Of a stretch of DNA of 64,000 bases, positions 1-11,711 are shown piece after piece; the first letter of the stretch is position 1, and each line of letters opens with the position of its first letter. The translations under genes and the position numbers were made by a program. The notes under the pieces are model-generated. The model saw nothing but the letters and a program-made list of their open reading frames with translations. It was not told the DNA's origin and did no database searches. The stretch comes from Kiloniellales bacterium (lineage in GTDB: Bacteria > Pseudomonadota > Alphaproteobacteria > Kiloniellales > JAKSDN01): contig JASJEC010000023.1 of the NCBI GenBank assembly GCA_030064845.1, positions 1 through 64,000 on the forward strand, given 5' to 3'.

Positions 1-174
1 GGCGCGCTCTTGGCGGGAGCGCATTTGCGCCGGGGCCAGGAGCGGGAGGCGCCGTGGGGTGGGGCCCCACAAGGCCTTCCGCGACGCCGCCCCGGCGCAA
101 ATGCGCCCCGTCCCGAAGGGATCCAGCGAAATCGGCCCGCTGCCGCGTTGCTCGTCGTCGAATATGCCCGGCAT
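1..174 (-). CDS. Possible N-terminal fragment of a hypothetical protein, cut by the left edge
   Basis: An open frame without a stop runs from an ATG at 172-174 to the window edge. A good Shine-Dalgarno (AGGAGGAAG) lies 3-4 bases before the ATG. The translated residues begin MPGIFDDEQRGSGP and match no family I recognise. Most of the frame lies inside two nested inverted repeats, so the reading frame may simply be a by-product of a palindromic intergenic element. The strong ribosome site is the only argument for coding. Low confidence. Confidence 0.25.
   Translation of the reverse strand, partial: MPGIFDDEQRGSGPISLDPFGTGRICAGAASRKALWGPTPRRLPLLAPAQMRSRQERA
19..106. repeat. Long inverted repeat with 17-bp perfect arms
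   Basis: Positions 19-35 (GCGCATTTGCGCCGGGG) are an exact reverse complement of 90-106. The 54-base interior holds further palindromes: GTGGGGCCCCAC at 59-70 and AAGGCCTT at 71-78. The whole could fold into a long cruciform or RNA hairpin. No T-run follows, so it is not a standard intrinsic terminator. It may be a dispersed palindromic element; nothing else in the window matches it. Confidence 0.6.
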
Positions 175-219
175 GTCCTTCCTCCTCGCGCCTAACAGCG
201 GGCCGATTTCACTCGGACC
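119..219. repeat. Imperfect inverted repeat next to the first
   Basis: Positions 125-141 and 197-213 pair at 16 of 17 bases (AGCGAAATCGGCCCGCT against its complement). Weaker pairing extends outward to 119 and 219. The loop contains the ATG and ribosome site of the possible leftward gene, so folding of the transcript could hide or expose that start. This is a structural observation only. Confidence 0.5.
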
Positions 220-279
220 AGGAGCGCGCCGTAACTGTCAACAGGCCCTAGGGGGCGGCGAACAAGAGGGAGTTGCGTC

Positions 280-918
280 TCAGGCCGCGATCGCGTCGGC
301 GCCGACCATGCGCACGCCGGCCTCGGTCATCGCCTGGCGCGCGGCGGCGAGCGAGCCCTCGAGGTCGATCGCCCGGCAGGCGTCCTCGATCACCAGGGTC
401 TCGAAGCCTTCCCTGGCCGCGTCCACGGCGGAGAAGTGCACGCAGAAGTCGGTCGCCAGCCCGGCGGCGAAGACCCGGCGGAAGCCGCGCGTCTTCATGT
501 AGCCGCTCAGCCCGGTCGCGGTCTTCCGGTCGTTCTCGTAGAACGCCGAGTAGGAATCGATCGCCGGGTCGAAGCCCTTGCGGACGATCAGCTCGGCGCG
601 GTCTGTGTCCAGGGCGTCGTGGAAGGCGGCGCCGGGCGTGCCCTGGACGCAGTGGTCCGGCCAGAGGGTCTGGGCGCCGTAGGGCATCTCGACCGTCTCG
701 AAGGGCTGGCGCCCCCCGTGGGAGGAGGCGAAGGAGCCGTGGCCCCGGGGATGCCAGTCCTGAGTCATGAGGACATGATCGAAGGCCGCCATGAGCCGGT
801 TGATCACCGGCACCACCTGGTCGCCATCGGGCACGGCCAGCGCGCCGCCGGGGCAGAAATCGTTCTGCACGTCGATCACCAGGAAGACGTCTCCGGGCTG
901 GCGCGCGATCTTTTCCAT
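280..918 (-). CDS. pncA: Nicotinamidase (bifunctional nicotinamidase/pyrazinamidase)
   Basis: A 212-residue cytoplasmic amidohydrolase of the isochorismatase fold. It converts nicotinamide to nicotinate and ammonia in NAD salvage. The catalytic triad of the family is visible: Asp16 in VFLVIDVQNDFCPGGAL, Lys114 in VRKGFDP and Cys159 in GLATDFCVHFSA. The metal-binding stretch around Asp54/His56/His60 (TQDWHPRGH) is also present. I chose the ATG at 916-918 because homologues start with a short segment before the first beta strand; a longer frame reaches 981 but adds atypical sequence. The gene is divergent from mmsA across 167 bases and followed by no visible partner. Length is normal for the family. 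Confidence 0.93.
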   Translation of the reverse strand: MEKIARQPGDVFLVIDVQNDFCPGGALAVPDGDQVVPVINRLMAAFDHVLMTQDWHPRGHGSFASSHGGRQPFETVEMPYGAQTLWPDHCVQGTPGAAFHDALDTDRAELIVRKGFDPAIDSYSAFYENDRKTATGLSGYMKTRGFRRVFAAGLATDFCVHFSAVDAAREGFETLVIEDACRAIDLEGSLAAARQAMTEAGVRMVGADAIAA

Positions 919-1085
919 GTCGGGCTCCTCGGTCGGTCGGGCTCGCGGCCCAAGTCTAGTATCGGCGCCGTGCCGGCGCATGCCCTTCTTTGGCGCCCCT
1001 GCGACGCTCGTTCCAGGTCTTGTCTTGGTCCGCCTTCCGGCTATCTTGCCTGGGAAACCAGAGCAAGGGAGCGCGGGGAGGCGTC

Positions 1086-2582
<1,497 letters not shown>

Positions 2583-2599
2583 CAGTCGCGGCGGGCGCC

Positions 2600-3634
2600 T
2601 TACGGCTTCCGCAGCACCATCATGCGCGAGAAGTAGACGCGCTCGACCTGCTCGACCTCCAGGCCCGCCTCCTCGAACAGGGCCGTCAGGTCCGTCTTCG
2701 CGTAGTCGATGTAGTAGGGCTCGTGGAAGGCAACGGGGAAGTAGGACAGCAGGCCGTCGAACTCGGGCCGGTCGCCGTACTGGATCGAGTCGATGAAGAT
2801 CAGCTTGCCGCCCGGCTTCAGGATGCGCGCGATCTCGCGGGCGACCTCGGGCCGCACCTTCTTGGGCAGCTCGTGGAACAGGTAGATGCAGGTGACCACG
2901 TCCTGGCTGGCCTCGGCCAGGCCGGTCGCCTCGGCCGGCGCGACCAGGTAGTTGATGTCACGCCAGGACTTGAGGTCGTCGCGCGCTTTCTCGACATAGG
3001 GCCGGCTGAGGTCCAGGGCCGTCACCTTGAGCCGCGGGTAGTTGTCCTTGACGAAGCTTAGGAAGCGCCCGGTGCCGCAGGCGATGTCGGCGAGGCGCGT
3101 CTCGCTCTGGCGCCGGTCCTTCATGATCTCGTAGAGCGGCACCAGGGCCTGGCGGCGCATGGCGTCGGCGCCGCCTACGAAGAGCACCTCGACCTGGTGG
3201 TCGTAGAGTTCGGCGGACTCGCGGCTCAGGTAGCCGTCGGTCTGGAAGTGGAAGTTCTGGCGGTAGTAGTTCGGCAGGGCCGCCGAGTCGGGATGGGTCT
3301 GCAGCACGTCGCGCCCGCCGCGGCCGTGGCGCCGCTTCTCGACCTTGTTGAGGTCGGAAAAATAGCTGCCGGCCTGGGCCAAGGCCTTGAAGGGGCTGGC
3401 CGCGAGGTCGTGGGGCATGCGGTAGTAGCCCTTCTCGATGTTCTCGAGGTCCCGTTCCATCAGCTTGGCGAGGTCGACGAGAACCTGCCGGGTGTCCGGC
3501 ATGGGGCCTTCGATCGGCTTCCGCGCCTTGACCGGCGTGGTCAGTCGCGCCGAGAGCCAGTACTGGCCCCAGTAGAGCCCGACGCGGGCGCCCTGCCCCA
3601 GGACGTAAGCGGCGCGGGAAAGCGGGTCCTGCAT
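2600..3634 (-). CDS. Class I SAM-dependent methyltransferase
   Basis: A 344-residue protein. The C-terminal half is a Rossmann methyltransferase: motif I is DIACGTGR at 183-190, followed by an acidic strand end (VTALDLSRPYVEKA), and a post-motif region ILKPGGKLIFIDS. The N-terminal ~130 residues form a less familiar helical domain, rich in aromatic residues, that probably contributes to substrate binding. The substrate cannot be read from sequence; a membrane-proximal or small-molecule substrate is only a guess. The gene starts 3 bases after the stop of the upstream SDR gene, with its ribosome site (GGAGG) inside that gene, so the two are co-transcribed and probably translationally coupled. 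Confidence 0.85.
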   Translation of the reverse strand: MQDPLSRAAYVLGQGARVGLYWGQYWLSARLTTPVKARKPIEGPMPDTRQVLVDLAKLMERDLENIEKGYYRMPHDLAASPFKALAQAGSYFSDLNKVEKRRHGRGGRDVLQTHPDSAALPNYYRQNFHFQTDGYLSRESAELYDHQVEVLFVGGADAMRRQALVPLYEIMKDRRQSETRLADIACGTGRFLSFVKDNYPRLKVTALDLSRPYVEKARDDLKSWRDINYLVAPAEATGLAEASQDVVTCIYLFHELPKKVRPEVAREIARILKPGGKLIFIDSIQYGDRPEFDGLLSYFPVAFHEPYYIDYAKTDLTALFEEAGLEVEQVERVYFSRMMVLRKP

Positions 3635-3637
3635 GCG

Positions 3638-4423
3638 TCAGCCTCCTGCGAACTTGCTGGTGGCGATCCGCCGGGTGCCGCTGCGCAGCACCGAGCGGGG
3701 CGCGAAGCGGCTGGCCAGGGCCGCCAGGCGGTTGCCGCCGCCGACCACGTGGACCGTGCGCCGGCCGAGCTGCGCGAGGCCTTCCCGCGCTACGCGCTCG
3801 GCGCTGGTCATGCCGAAGGGGTTCATCCCGACGATGCCCGCGCGGTCGAAGAAGTTGGTCCGGGTCGCGCCGGGGCAGAGCGAGAGCACGTCGACCGGCT
3901 GTCCCGAGAGCTCCGAGGCCAGGCTCTCGCCGAGCGCCAGGCCGAAGGCCTTGGTCGCGGTGTAGGTGGCGAGCTGCGGCAAGGGGAAGAAGGCCGCCGT
4001 GCTGGCCACGAAGATCAGGCCGGCGCGCCGGCGCCGCTCGCCGGCGCGGGCCAGCATGCCCGGCAGCAGCGCGCGGGTCAGGGAGACCGGGGCCAGGCAG
4101 TTGACCAGCACCATCTCCGACTCGCGCTCCGGCGGGTTGTCGGCCAGGGCGCCGAAGGCGGCCAGGCCCGCGTTGTTGATCAGGAGGTCGACCGGCCGCT
4201 CCGCGGCGAAGTCGATCAGGGCCGTTCGGCCCTCGGCCTCGGAGAGATCGGCCGCCAGGGTCTCGATCCGGCGTTCGCCGCCGCCCAGCTCGGCCGCGAG
4301 CGCGTCCAGCCGGCCGCGGTCCCGGCCCGTCAGGACCAGGTCGGTCGCCGGCGGCAGGGCGCGGGCGAAGGCTTCGCCGATCCCGCTGGTCGCGCCCGTG
4401 ATCAGAGCCAAGGCGTAGGGCAT
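3638..4423 (-). CDS. Short-chain dehydrogenase/reductase (SDR)
   Basis: A 261-residue classical SDR, with the cofactor motif TGATSGIG at 9-16, the NNAG structural motif, an active-site Ser in VASTAAFF and the YTATK catalytic Tyr-Lys pair. The C-terminal basic tail (residues from about 235) is slightly longer than in the shortest SDRs. I start at the ATG at 4421-4423, which has GAGAGG six bases upstream, rather than the ATG at 4436-4438. It is the first gene of a two-gene unit with the methyltransferase and is divergent from pgk. The substrate is unknown; acyl or keto-lipid substrates are common in this subfamily. Confidence 0.88.
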   Translation of the reverse strand: MPYALALITGATSGIGEAFARALPPATDLVLTGRDRGRLDALAAELGGGERRIETLAADLSEAEGRTALIDFAAERPVDLLINNAGLAAFGALADNPPERESEMVLVNCLAPVSLTRALLPGMLARAGERRRRAGLIFVASTAAFFPLPQLATYTATKAFGLALGESLASELSGQPVDVLSLCPGATRTNFFDRAGIVGMNPFGMTSAERVAREGLAQLGRRTVHVVGGGNRLAALASRFAPRSVLRSGTRRIATSKFAGG

Positions 4424-4551
4424 GTTCCTCTCTCGCATGTCATCCTGCGGCTCCGCGCCGCCCTGTCAATCGCGGCGCCGCCGTTCCTCTTGCCCGGCCT
4501 CTCCGCCTTTCCTATCAATCCCCCGGGTCCGGGTGAAGGAAGGGGAACGAC

Positions 4552-5763
4552 ATGTCTGATACGCCGCGGTTCAAGACCTTGGATGACCTGGATATGGAGG
4601 GGCGGCGCGTACTCTTGCGCGCCGATCTCAACGTGCCGGTCAAGGACGGGCGCGTCACCGACGCGACGCGGATCACCCGCCTGGTGCCGACCCTCGAGGC
4701 GCTGCGCGGGCGCGGCGCACGGGTCGTGCTGATGTCCCACTTCGGGCGGCCCAAGGGCAAGGTCGTGCCCGAGATGTCGCTCGAGCCCCTGATCGGCCCC
4801 TTGAGTGACGCCCTGGGCGGCGCTCCAGTGGCCTTCGCGGGCGACTGCATTGGCCAGGCGGCCGAGGCGGCGGTCGCGCGCCTCGGCCCGGGCGAGGTCG
4901 TCCTGCTGGAGAACCTGCGCTTCCACGCCGGCGAGGAAGCCAACGACGCGGACTTCGCGGCCGCGCTCGCCGTGCTCGGCGAGCTCTACGTCAACGACGC
5001 CTTCTCGGCCGCCCACCGGGCCCACGCCTCGGTCGAGGCCCTGGCGCGGCTGCTGCCGGCGGCGGCCGGGCGCCTCATGCAGGCCGAGCTGGAGCACCTG
5101 GCGCAGTGCCTCGACGACCCGCGGCGGCCGCTCGCGGCCGTGGTCGGCGGCGCCAAGGTCTCGACCAAGCTCGACCTGCTTGGCAACCTGGTCCAGCGGG
5201 TCGATCTCCTGGTGATCGGCGGCGGCATGGCCAACACCTTCCTCAACGCGCTGGGCGTCGGCGTCGGCAGGTCACTGTGCGAGCACGACCTGGCCGAGAC
5301 GGCGCGCGCCATCGTCGAGAAGGCCAAGGCCGCGGGCTGCGACATCGTGCTGCCGACCGACGCGCGGGTCGCCGGTGACCTGGCGCCCGGCCAGGAGGAG
5401 CAGATCGTCTCGATCAAGGCGGTGCCGGAAGACGCGATGATCCTCGACATCGGGCCGGCCTCGGCCGAGCACCTTATGCGCCGCCTGGGCGAGTGCTGCA
5501 CCCTGGTCTGGAACGGGCCGCTCGGCTGCTTCGAGACCCCGCCCTTCGACCGGGGCACGACCGTGGTGGCCCGGGCCGCGGCCGAGCTGACCGAACAAGG
5601 CAAGCTGCTGTCGGTCGCCGGCGGCGGCGACACCGTGGCGGCGCTGGCCCAGGCCGGCGCGCTCGAGCGCTTCTCCTACGTCTCGACCGCGGGCGGCGCG
5701 TTCCTGGAATGGCTCGAAGGCAAGACCCTGCCCGGCGTGGCGGCGCTGGAGGCGGCCAACTAG
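4552..5763 (+). CDS. pgk: Phosphoglycerate kinase
   Basis: A 403-residue glycolytic enzyme that transfers phosphate from 1,3-bisphosphoglycerate to ADP. Substrate-site motifs are [15 protein letters not shown] and [11 protein letters not shown]. The nucleotide side shows [20 protein letters not shown] and the C-terminal GGGDTVAAL. Length is normal. The ATG at 4552 follows AGGGGAACGAC. In many relatives pgk lies between gap and fba; here it is alone, flanked by the divergent SDR gene and the convergent mreB. A palindromic region separates it from mreB and probably ends both transcripts. Confidence 0.97.
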   Translation: MSDTPRFKTLDDLDMEGRRVLLRADLNVPVKDGRVTDATRITRLVPTLEALRGRGARVVLMSHFGRPKGKVVPEMSLEPLIGPLSDALGGAPVAFAGDCIGQAAEAAVARLGPGEVVLLENLRFHAGEEANDADFAAALAVLGELYVNDAFSAAHRAHASVEALARLLPAAAGRLMQAELEHLAQCLDDPRRPLAAVVGGAKVSTKLDLLGNLVQRVDLLVIGGGMANTFLNALGVGVGRSLCEHDLAETARAIVEKAKAAGCDIVLPTDARVAGDLAPGQEEQIVSIKAVPEDAMILDIGPASAEHLMRRLGECCTLVWNGPLGCFETPPFDRGTTVVARAAAELTEQGKLLSVAGGGDTVAALAQAGALERFSYVSTAGGAFLEWLEGKTLPGVAALEAAN

Positions 5764-5921
5764 CCCTCGCCCTTGGGAGACGGAGGGGACCGACGCCGAA
5801 GGCGTTGGGAGGGTGAGGGCCGGTCGTTTCGAGAATTGGGCAACTGGCTCACCCGAACTAACGCGCCCTCACCCGGCTCGGCGGTGCCTCGCCACCCTCT
5901 CCCGGGGGGAGAGGGTACTGA
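5764..5921. repeat. Palindromic intergenic region between convergent pgk and mreB
   Basis: The 158 bases contain several short palindromes: ACGCCGAAGGCGT near 5791-5803, CCCTCACCC/GGGTGAGGG pairs, and CTCTCCCGGGGGGAGAG near 5897-5913. This kind of CCCTC/GAGGG repeat is common between genes of high-GC alphaproteobacteria. It probably serves as a two-way transcription end. No gene is visible in it. Confidence 0.5.
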
Positions 5922-7369
<1,448 letters not shown>

Positions 7370-7543
7370 CGACGGCAATCCTTCCACAACCCCGCAAAAT
7401 GGCCCTGAGCGGCCGGCATCAAGTCGCGCCGCACCGCCATTCCATCGTTAAGTAAGAGCGTTAAGATTTCCTCAATTTCCTGGCGGCGTGCCGCGCCGCA
7501 AGGCGCGCTTGTTCGCCGTCGGGCGCTGGTCCACACTGCCGCG

Positions 7544-8080
7544 ATGACCCGAACAGAGCGCGGCGGCCCCAGCTTCGAGCGGAAGGTTCCCGAAGGCGAC
7601 GACCACGCGCGCCTGGTCTGCATCGATTGCGGCTTCATCAACTACGAGAACCCCAAGATCGTGGTCGGCGCGGTGGTCTCCTGGCGCGAGGAGATCCTGC
7701 TCTGCCGCCGGGCGATCGAGCCGCGCGAGGGCTACTGGACCATCCCGGCCGGCTACATGGAGCTGCACGAGAGCGCGGCGGACGGCGCCCGGCGGGAGGC
7801 CTGGGAAGAGGCGCGGGCGCGGATCGAGATCGATCAGCTCATGGCGGTCTACTCGATTCCCAGGATCAGCCAGATCCAGCTGATCTACCGCGCACGGCTC
7901 GCCGATCCCGAGTTCGGACCCGGCCCGGAATCGACCGAGGTCGGACTCTACCGCTGGCCGGACATACCCTGGGACGATCTCGCCTTTCCCTCGGTCCACT
8001 GGGCGCTGAATCATTTTCATGACCTGCGCGACGAAAAGGCCTTCGCGCCGCGCGGCAACCCGCCTGACGCCAGCGGCTGA
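7544..8080 (+). CDS. NUDIX hydrolase with zinc-knuckle start
   Basis: A 178-residue nucleotide pyrophosphatase-type enzyme. The Nudix box begins at Gly70 (GYMELHES) and continues REAWEEA at 84-90, giving the metal-binding glutamates. A CxxC pair (Cys26, Cys29 in [14 protein letters not shown]) resembles the NudC-type zinc ribbon but with only one knuckle seen. Family members cleave ADP-ribose, NADH or similar dinucleotides; the exact substrate is not readable. The next gene, a DUF1194 protein, starts 22 bases downstream, so they may share a transcript. Confidence 0.9.
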   Translation: MTRTERGGPSFERKVPEGDDHARLVCIDCGFINYENPKIVVGAVVSWREEILLCRRAIEPREGYWTIPAGYMELHESAADGARREAWEEARARIEIDQLMAVYSIPRISQIQLIYRARLADPEFGPGPESTEVGLYRWPDIPWDDLAFPSVHWALNHFHDLRDEKAFAPRGNPPDASG

Positions 8081-8102
8081 GCGGCGCGGCGCAGCGGCCG
8101 TC

Positions 8103-8831
8103 ATGCGCACTGCGGGAGCCGCCCTGCTACTCCTCGGTCTCCTCGCCGTTGAGACGAGAGCGGGCTCACATGATCGCCCTGTCGACCTGGAGCTGGTCCT
8201 GGCGGTCGACGTCTCGGCCAGCGTCGATGAAGCGGAGTACCGTCTGCAGACGGTGGGACTGGCCGCGGCCTTTCGCGACCCGGCGGTGATCGCGGCGATC
8301 GAGGCCGCCGGAGACCAGGGCATCGCCGTCACCCTTGTCCAATGGGGCGTGGGACTGGAGCAGAAGCAGGCGGTCGGCTGGGCCCACGTCCGCGACCCAG
8401 CCTCGGCCGCCGCCTTCGCCGACGCCGTGCTCGCGAGCCCCCGTCTCTTCGTCGGCAACGGCACCTCGATCTCCCAAGCGCTGCTCTACGCGGCGCGCCT
8501 GTTCGAGGACAACGGCTTCGCCGGCCGCCGGCGGGTCATCGACGTTTCGGGCGACGGCCGCAACAACTCCGGCCCGGCGCCGGGGGTGGCCCGGGACCGG
8601 GTGCTGGCGCTGGGCATCACCGTGAACGGGCTGGCGATACGCGACCGCGACCGGGGCCTCGGGCGCTACTTCGCCGACCACGTGATCGGCGGCACGGCCT
8701 CCTTCGTCGTGGTGGCCGACGACTTCAGCGATTTTCCGCGCGCGATCCGCCGCAAGCTCCTGCGCGAGATCCAGGCGCCCCTGTCTCGGAGAGCGCCGCA
8801 ACCCGGCGGCCTGACCGTCAGCCGGCGTTGA
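8103..8831 (+). CDS. DUF1194 exported protein, von Willebrand A-like
   Basis: A 242-residue protein with a signal peptide (residues 1-20) and a single vWA-like domain. The metal-ion adhesion motif is seen at Asp36-Ser38-Ser40 (LAVDVSASVDE). The second conserved block is VIDVSGDGRNNSG, and a third is the C-terminal DFPRAIRRKLLREI. Function is unknown; vWA domains usually mediate protein-protein contacts through a bound divalent metal. A paralogue with the same three blocks lies at 48881-49651. Start: ATG at 8103, directly after the NUDIX gene, with a weak ribosome site. The 3' end overlaps the convergent transporter gene by 14 bases. Confidence 0.88.
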   Translation: MRTAGAALLLLGLLAVETRAGSHDRPVDLELVLAVDVSASVDEAEYRLQTVGLAAAFRDPAVIAAIEAAGDQGIAVTLVQWGVGLEQKQAVGWAHVRDPASAAAFADAVLASPRLFVGNGTSISQALLYAARLFEDNGFAGRRRVIDVSGDGRNNSGPAPGVARDRVLALGITVNGLAIRDRDRGLGRYFADHVIGGTASFVVVADDFSDFPRAIRRKLLREIQAPLSRRAPQPGGLTVSRR

Positions 8832-9669
8832 GCAGGACCGCGCCGGCCGCCACGGTGGCCGCCGCGGCGATCCGGCGCAGGCCGAAAGGCTCCTTGAGCG
8901 CCATGGCGCCGATCGCGGCGGCCATCACCACGCTGGTCTCGCGCAGGGCGACGACGTGGGCCATGGCGCCCAGGCTCATGGCCCAGATCACGATGCCGTA
9001 GGCCAGGGTGGAAATCGCTGCGGCGCCGAACCCAATCTTAAGGTTGGGCAGAAAGCTGACGCCGATCCGGCCGCGCCGGCGCCAGAGCGCATAGAGAAAG
9101 AGCGGCCAACCTTCGAGCGCGAAGAGCCAGAGGATGTAGCTGATCGCCGAGCCCGCGTTGCGCACGCCGATACCGTCGGTCACGGAGTAGAGCGCGATGC
9201 TGAGTGAGGTCAGCAGGGCGAAGGCGATCGAGCCGGCTTCGCCGGCCCGGAGGACATGACCCCGGCGCCAGGCGAGCGAGAGGATTCCCAGCGACACGAC
9301 CGCCACGCCCAGCATCTCGCGCGGCCTGAGCGCCTCGCCGGCCCATATCCAGGCGGCCGCGGCCACCAGCACCGGCGCGGCGCCCCGGGCGATCGGGTAG
9401 ACTTGACTCAGGTCGCCGTGCCGGTAGGCGTGGATCAGGAAGCCGTAGTAGGCGGAGTGGATCACGATGGACGCGACGAGATAGGGCCAGCTCGCGGGGT
9501 CGGGAAAGGGAACGAAGAGGGCGCCGAACAGGCAGAACGGGGATGCGAGGATCATCGCCAGCGCCATGATCACCAGGCGGTCGCCGCCCGCCTTCACGAA
9601 GGCGTTCCAGGTGGCGTGCATGACTGCCGCCAGGAGCACGAGGGCAACGACTCCGGTATCGAGGGCTAT
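8818..9669 (-). CDS. EamA/DMT-family transporter, possible AUA start
   Basis: An inner-membrane drug/metabolite transporter-type permease of about 283 residues with ten predicted hydrophobic helices in two EamA repeats (roughly 1-140 and 150-283). Substrate unknown. The start is uncertain. Homologues begin with a full first helix, and the frame gives ALDTGVVALVLLAAVMH before HATWNA. The only codon at the right place is ATA (9667-9669), with AGGAG eight bases upstream and an in-frame stop just before it. A GTG at 9637-9639 would remove ten residues of helix 1 and lacks a ribosome site. I report the AUA-initiated form as more likely. Confidence 0.85.
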   Translation of the reverse strand: MALDTGVVALVLLAAVMHATWNAFVKAGGDRLVIMALAMILASPFCLFGALFVPFPDPASWPYLVASIVIHSAYYGFLIHAYRHGDLSQVYPIARGAAPVLVAAAAWIWAGEALRPREMLGVAVVSLGILSLAWRRGHVLRAGEAGSIAFALLTSLSIALYSVTDGIGVRNAGSAISYILWLFALEGWPLFLYALWRRRGRIGVSFLPNLKIGFGAAAISTLAYGIVIWAMSLGAMAHVVALRETSVVMAAAIGAMALKEPFGLRRIAAAATVAAGAVLLNAG

Positions 9670-9730
9670 CGGGAGAACTCCTCAAATCGGAACAACCAAG
9701 TATCGTCGCCCCGCTACTAAGAGGGCGCGA

Positions 9731-10303
9731 TTAGGTCGGGGCGGCCTTGCGGCGGACGATGGCCTCGGCCAGCGCGGCGAGCAGGCCTTCGAGGCGCTCG
9801 CGCCGCTCCGTGTCGATCAGCCGCCCGGCTTCGTCGAAGGCGGTTCGCGCCCCGGGGATCATGACCTCCGGGCGGTTGATCACGGCGGCGTTCAGGAAGA
9901 CGAAGCACTGCCGCAGGTGGTACTGTGCCCGGGCGGTCCCCAGGCCCCCAGGGCTGGTGCCCATGATCGCGACCGGCTTGCCGTCGAACGGCTGGTCCGG
10001 CGCCCTCGAAGCCCAGTCGATGGCGTTCTTGAGCACGCCGGGAATGGAGTAGTTGTACTCGGGCGTCGCGATGAGGACGCCGTCCGCCCGGGCCAGGGCG
10101 GCACGAAACCCCGCCACCGCCGGCGGAAAGCCGACCTCGTAGACATCGTTGTCGTAGAGCGGGATCGGTCTCAGGTCGAAGCTCTCGATGGTCATGCCCG
10201 GCGGCGCCAAGTGCCGGGCGGCTTCGATCAGGACCTTGTTGAGCGACTGCTGCCGCAGGCTCCCGGCAAAGGCCAGGACCGTGCAGCCCGCGCCTTGGCT
10301 CAT
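9731..10303 (-). CDS. NADPH-dependent FMN reductase
   Basis: A 190-residue flavodoxin-fold quinone/flavin reductase. Evidence is the FMN-phosphate loop AGSLRQQSLNK at 13-23, the TPEYNYSIPGVLKNAIDW block near 80-97 and the GTSPGGLGTARAQ loop, all typical of the ArsH/ChrR/azoreductase-like FMN_red family. It would reduce quinones or other electrophiles in the cytoplasm. Its ATG (10301-10303) overlaps the stop of the TPR gene in an ATGA, so it is the last gene of the dapF-mtaB-ftsY-TPR transcription unit. A longer open frame upstream is just the shadow of the TPR gene. Confidence 0.9.
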   Translation of the reverse strand: MSQGAGCTVLAFAGSLRQQSLNKVLIEAARHLAPPGMTIESFDLRPIPLYDNDVYEVGFPPAVAGFRAALARADGVLIATPEYNYSIPGVLKNAIDWASRAPDQPFDGKPVAIMGTSPGGLGTARAQYHLRQCFVFLNAAVINRPEVMIPGARTAFDEAGRLIDTERRERLEGLLAALAEAIVRRKAAPT

Positions 10304-11682
10304 GCGGACGTGCCGCGACGCCGCCAGCGGGTCAGGAGCTTGGACATCCGGTTGGCCAGCGCCAGTCCGGGCATCCGCGCCCAGCTGGCCAGCCGGCCAC
10401 GCAACGACCCCGCCACCTCGGCTTGCTCGAGGAGCACCTGCGCGCCCTCGCTGTCCGGCTCGCGGTTGAGGACGGCTTCGGCGATCAGGCGGGCCTTGGC
10501 CGTGTCTCCCTTGCGCAGCGCGGCGAAGCCGAGCAGGAGCTGGGCCAGGTCGTTCTCCGGCTCGCGGTGCAGGATGTCCTCGGCGCAGCCCTCGGCCTCC
10601 TGGTCCCAGCCGGCGTCCTCGGCGTTGGCCGCGACCGCGAGCAAGGCCTCGACGTTGTCGCCGGCGGCGGTTCGCGCCTCCTGGAGCGCCCGCCGGGCCT
10701 CCCGGTCCCGGCCCAGCTGCCGGCAGCACTCGACCAGTTCCAGGTGGCCGTCGACGTTGGAGGGATCGCTCTCGATCGCGGCCCGGTAGCTCTCGACCGC
10801 CTGATCCAGGGCGCCGCGGGCACGGTCCAGCCGGGCCTGGGTCAAGCGCACGTAGGCGGCGTCCGGGTCGATCTCGATCGCCCGCGCAACCGAGGGCTCG
10901 GCCGCATCGACGTCGTCCTGGAGCAAGGCGACGTGGGCCAGCATGGCGTGCCCGAGCGCGCTTCGCGGCGCCGCCTCGAGGTGCGCCTCGCAGGCGGCGC
11001 GCGCCGCCGCCAGGTCGCCCAGGCTGGTCAGGCTGTCGAGCAGGACCGCGAGCGCCTCGCTGTCCCTCGGCTCGTGCCGCAGGATCACGGCCGCGTTGTT
11101 CCGGGCTTCCTCGGGCCGGCCGGCGCCGAGCTCGACCGCAGCCAGGATACGCCGCGCTTCGAGGTCGTTCGGATCCAGCTTGATCGCCGCCTCCAGGCAC
11201 TCCCGCGCCGTATCGCGGTCGCCGCCCAGCCAGGCGAAGCGGGCGCGCAGCACCAGCACCGAAGGGTCGAAGGGGTCGAGCGCCTCGATCTGCGCCAGCG
11301 TGACCCGGGCCTCGTCGAGCCTTTCCAGGGCGATCTGCGCTTCGGCCAGGGCGCAGAGGAAGCCGACCTGGTCCGGTTCCAGGTCGACCGCCCGGCCGTA
11401 CCACAGCACAGCCTGGCGCCGGTCGCCCTGGACCTCGTCGATCAGGCCGGCCACGAAGTAGGCGGCGGCGAAGTCCGGGTCGATCTCCATGGCCCGGCCG
11501 ACCGACTTCTTGGCCGCCGGCAGATCGCCGGTCAGGGTCAGAATCCGGCCGCGCAAGGCGTGGCCGCCGGCGTGCAAGGGCTCCTCGGCCAGCGCTTCGT
11601 CCACCAGGCTCAAGGCGCGCGACAGGTCGCCCCGGTAGAGCAGGTCGGAGGCGGTCTCAAGCTTGTCGTGGGCGCTCATCAT
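10300..11682 (-). CDS. Tetratricopeptide repeat protein
   Basis: A 460-residue protein made almost wholly of TPR-like helical repeats (about residues 5-415), with typical A/G/Y/A/P positions such as AAYFVAGLIDEVQGDRRQAV and ALLDSLTSLGDLAAARAACE. It ends in a basic amphipathic tail (residues ~428-460) that could touch membrane or nucleic acid. No signal peptide is seen, so it is probably cytoplasmic. It lies 29 bases after ftsY and overlaps the FMN reductase by four bases. Role unknown; the linkage to the SRP receptor suggests, but does not show, a role near the membrane. Two ATG codons are adjacent (11682 and 11679); either could start. Confidence 0.85.
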   Translation of the reverse strand: MMSAHDKLETASDLLYRGDLSRALSLVDEALAEEPLHAGGHALRGRILTLTGDLPAAKKSVGRAMEIDPDFAAAYFVAGLIDEVQGDRRQAVLWYGRAVDLEPDQVGFLCALAEAQIALERLDEARVTLAQIEALDPFDPSVLVLRARFAWLGGDRDTARECLEAAIKLDPNDLEARRILAAVELGAGRPEEARNNAAVILRHEPRDSEALAVLLDSLTSLGDLAAARAACEAHLEAAPRSALGHAMLAHVALLQDDVDAAEPSVARAIEIDPDAAYVRLTQARLDRARGALDQAVESYRAAIESDPSNVDGHLELVECCRQLGRDREARRALQEARTAAGDNVEALLAVAANAEDAGWDQEAEGCAEDILHREPENDLAQLLLGFAALRKGDTAKARLIAEAVLNREPDSEGAQVLLEQAEVAGSLRGRLASWARMPGLALANRMSKLLTRWRRRGTSA

Positions 11683-11711
11683 GGGGGCGCTCGGTTCCTT
11701 CGCCTGCCCGT

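Noticed and set aside
7448-7464. TTAA...TTAA pair that looks like a CtrA site upstream of the NUDIX gene
   Set aside because: The spacing is nine bases rather than the seven of the CtrA consensus; only a 7-bp CGTTAAG direct repeat remains.
9731-11404. 557-residue minus-strand frame
   Set aside because: Its first two thirds are a shadow of the TPR gene in another frame; only the last 190 residues are the FMN reductase.
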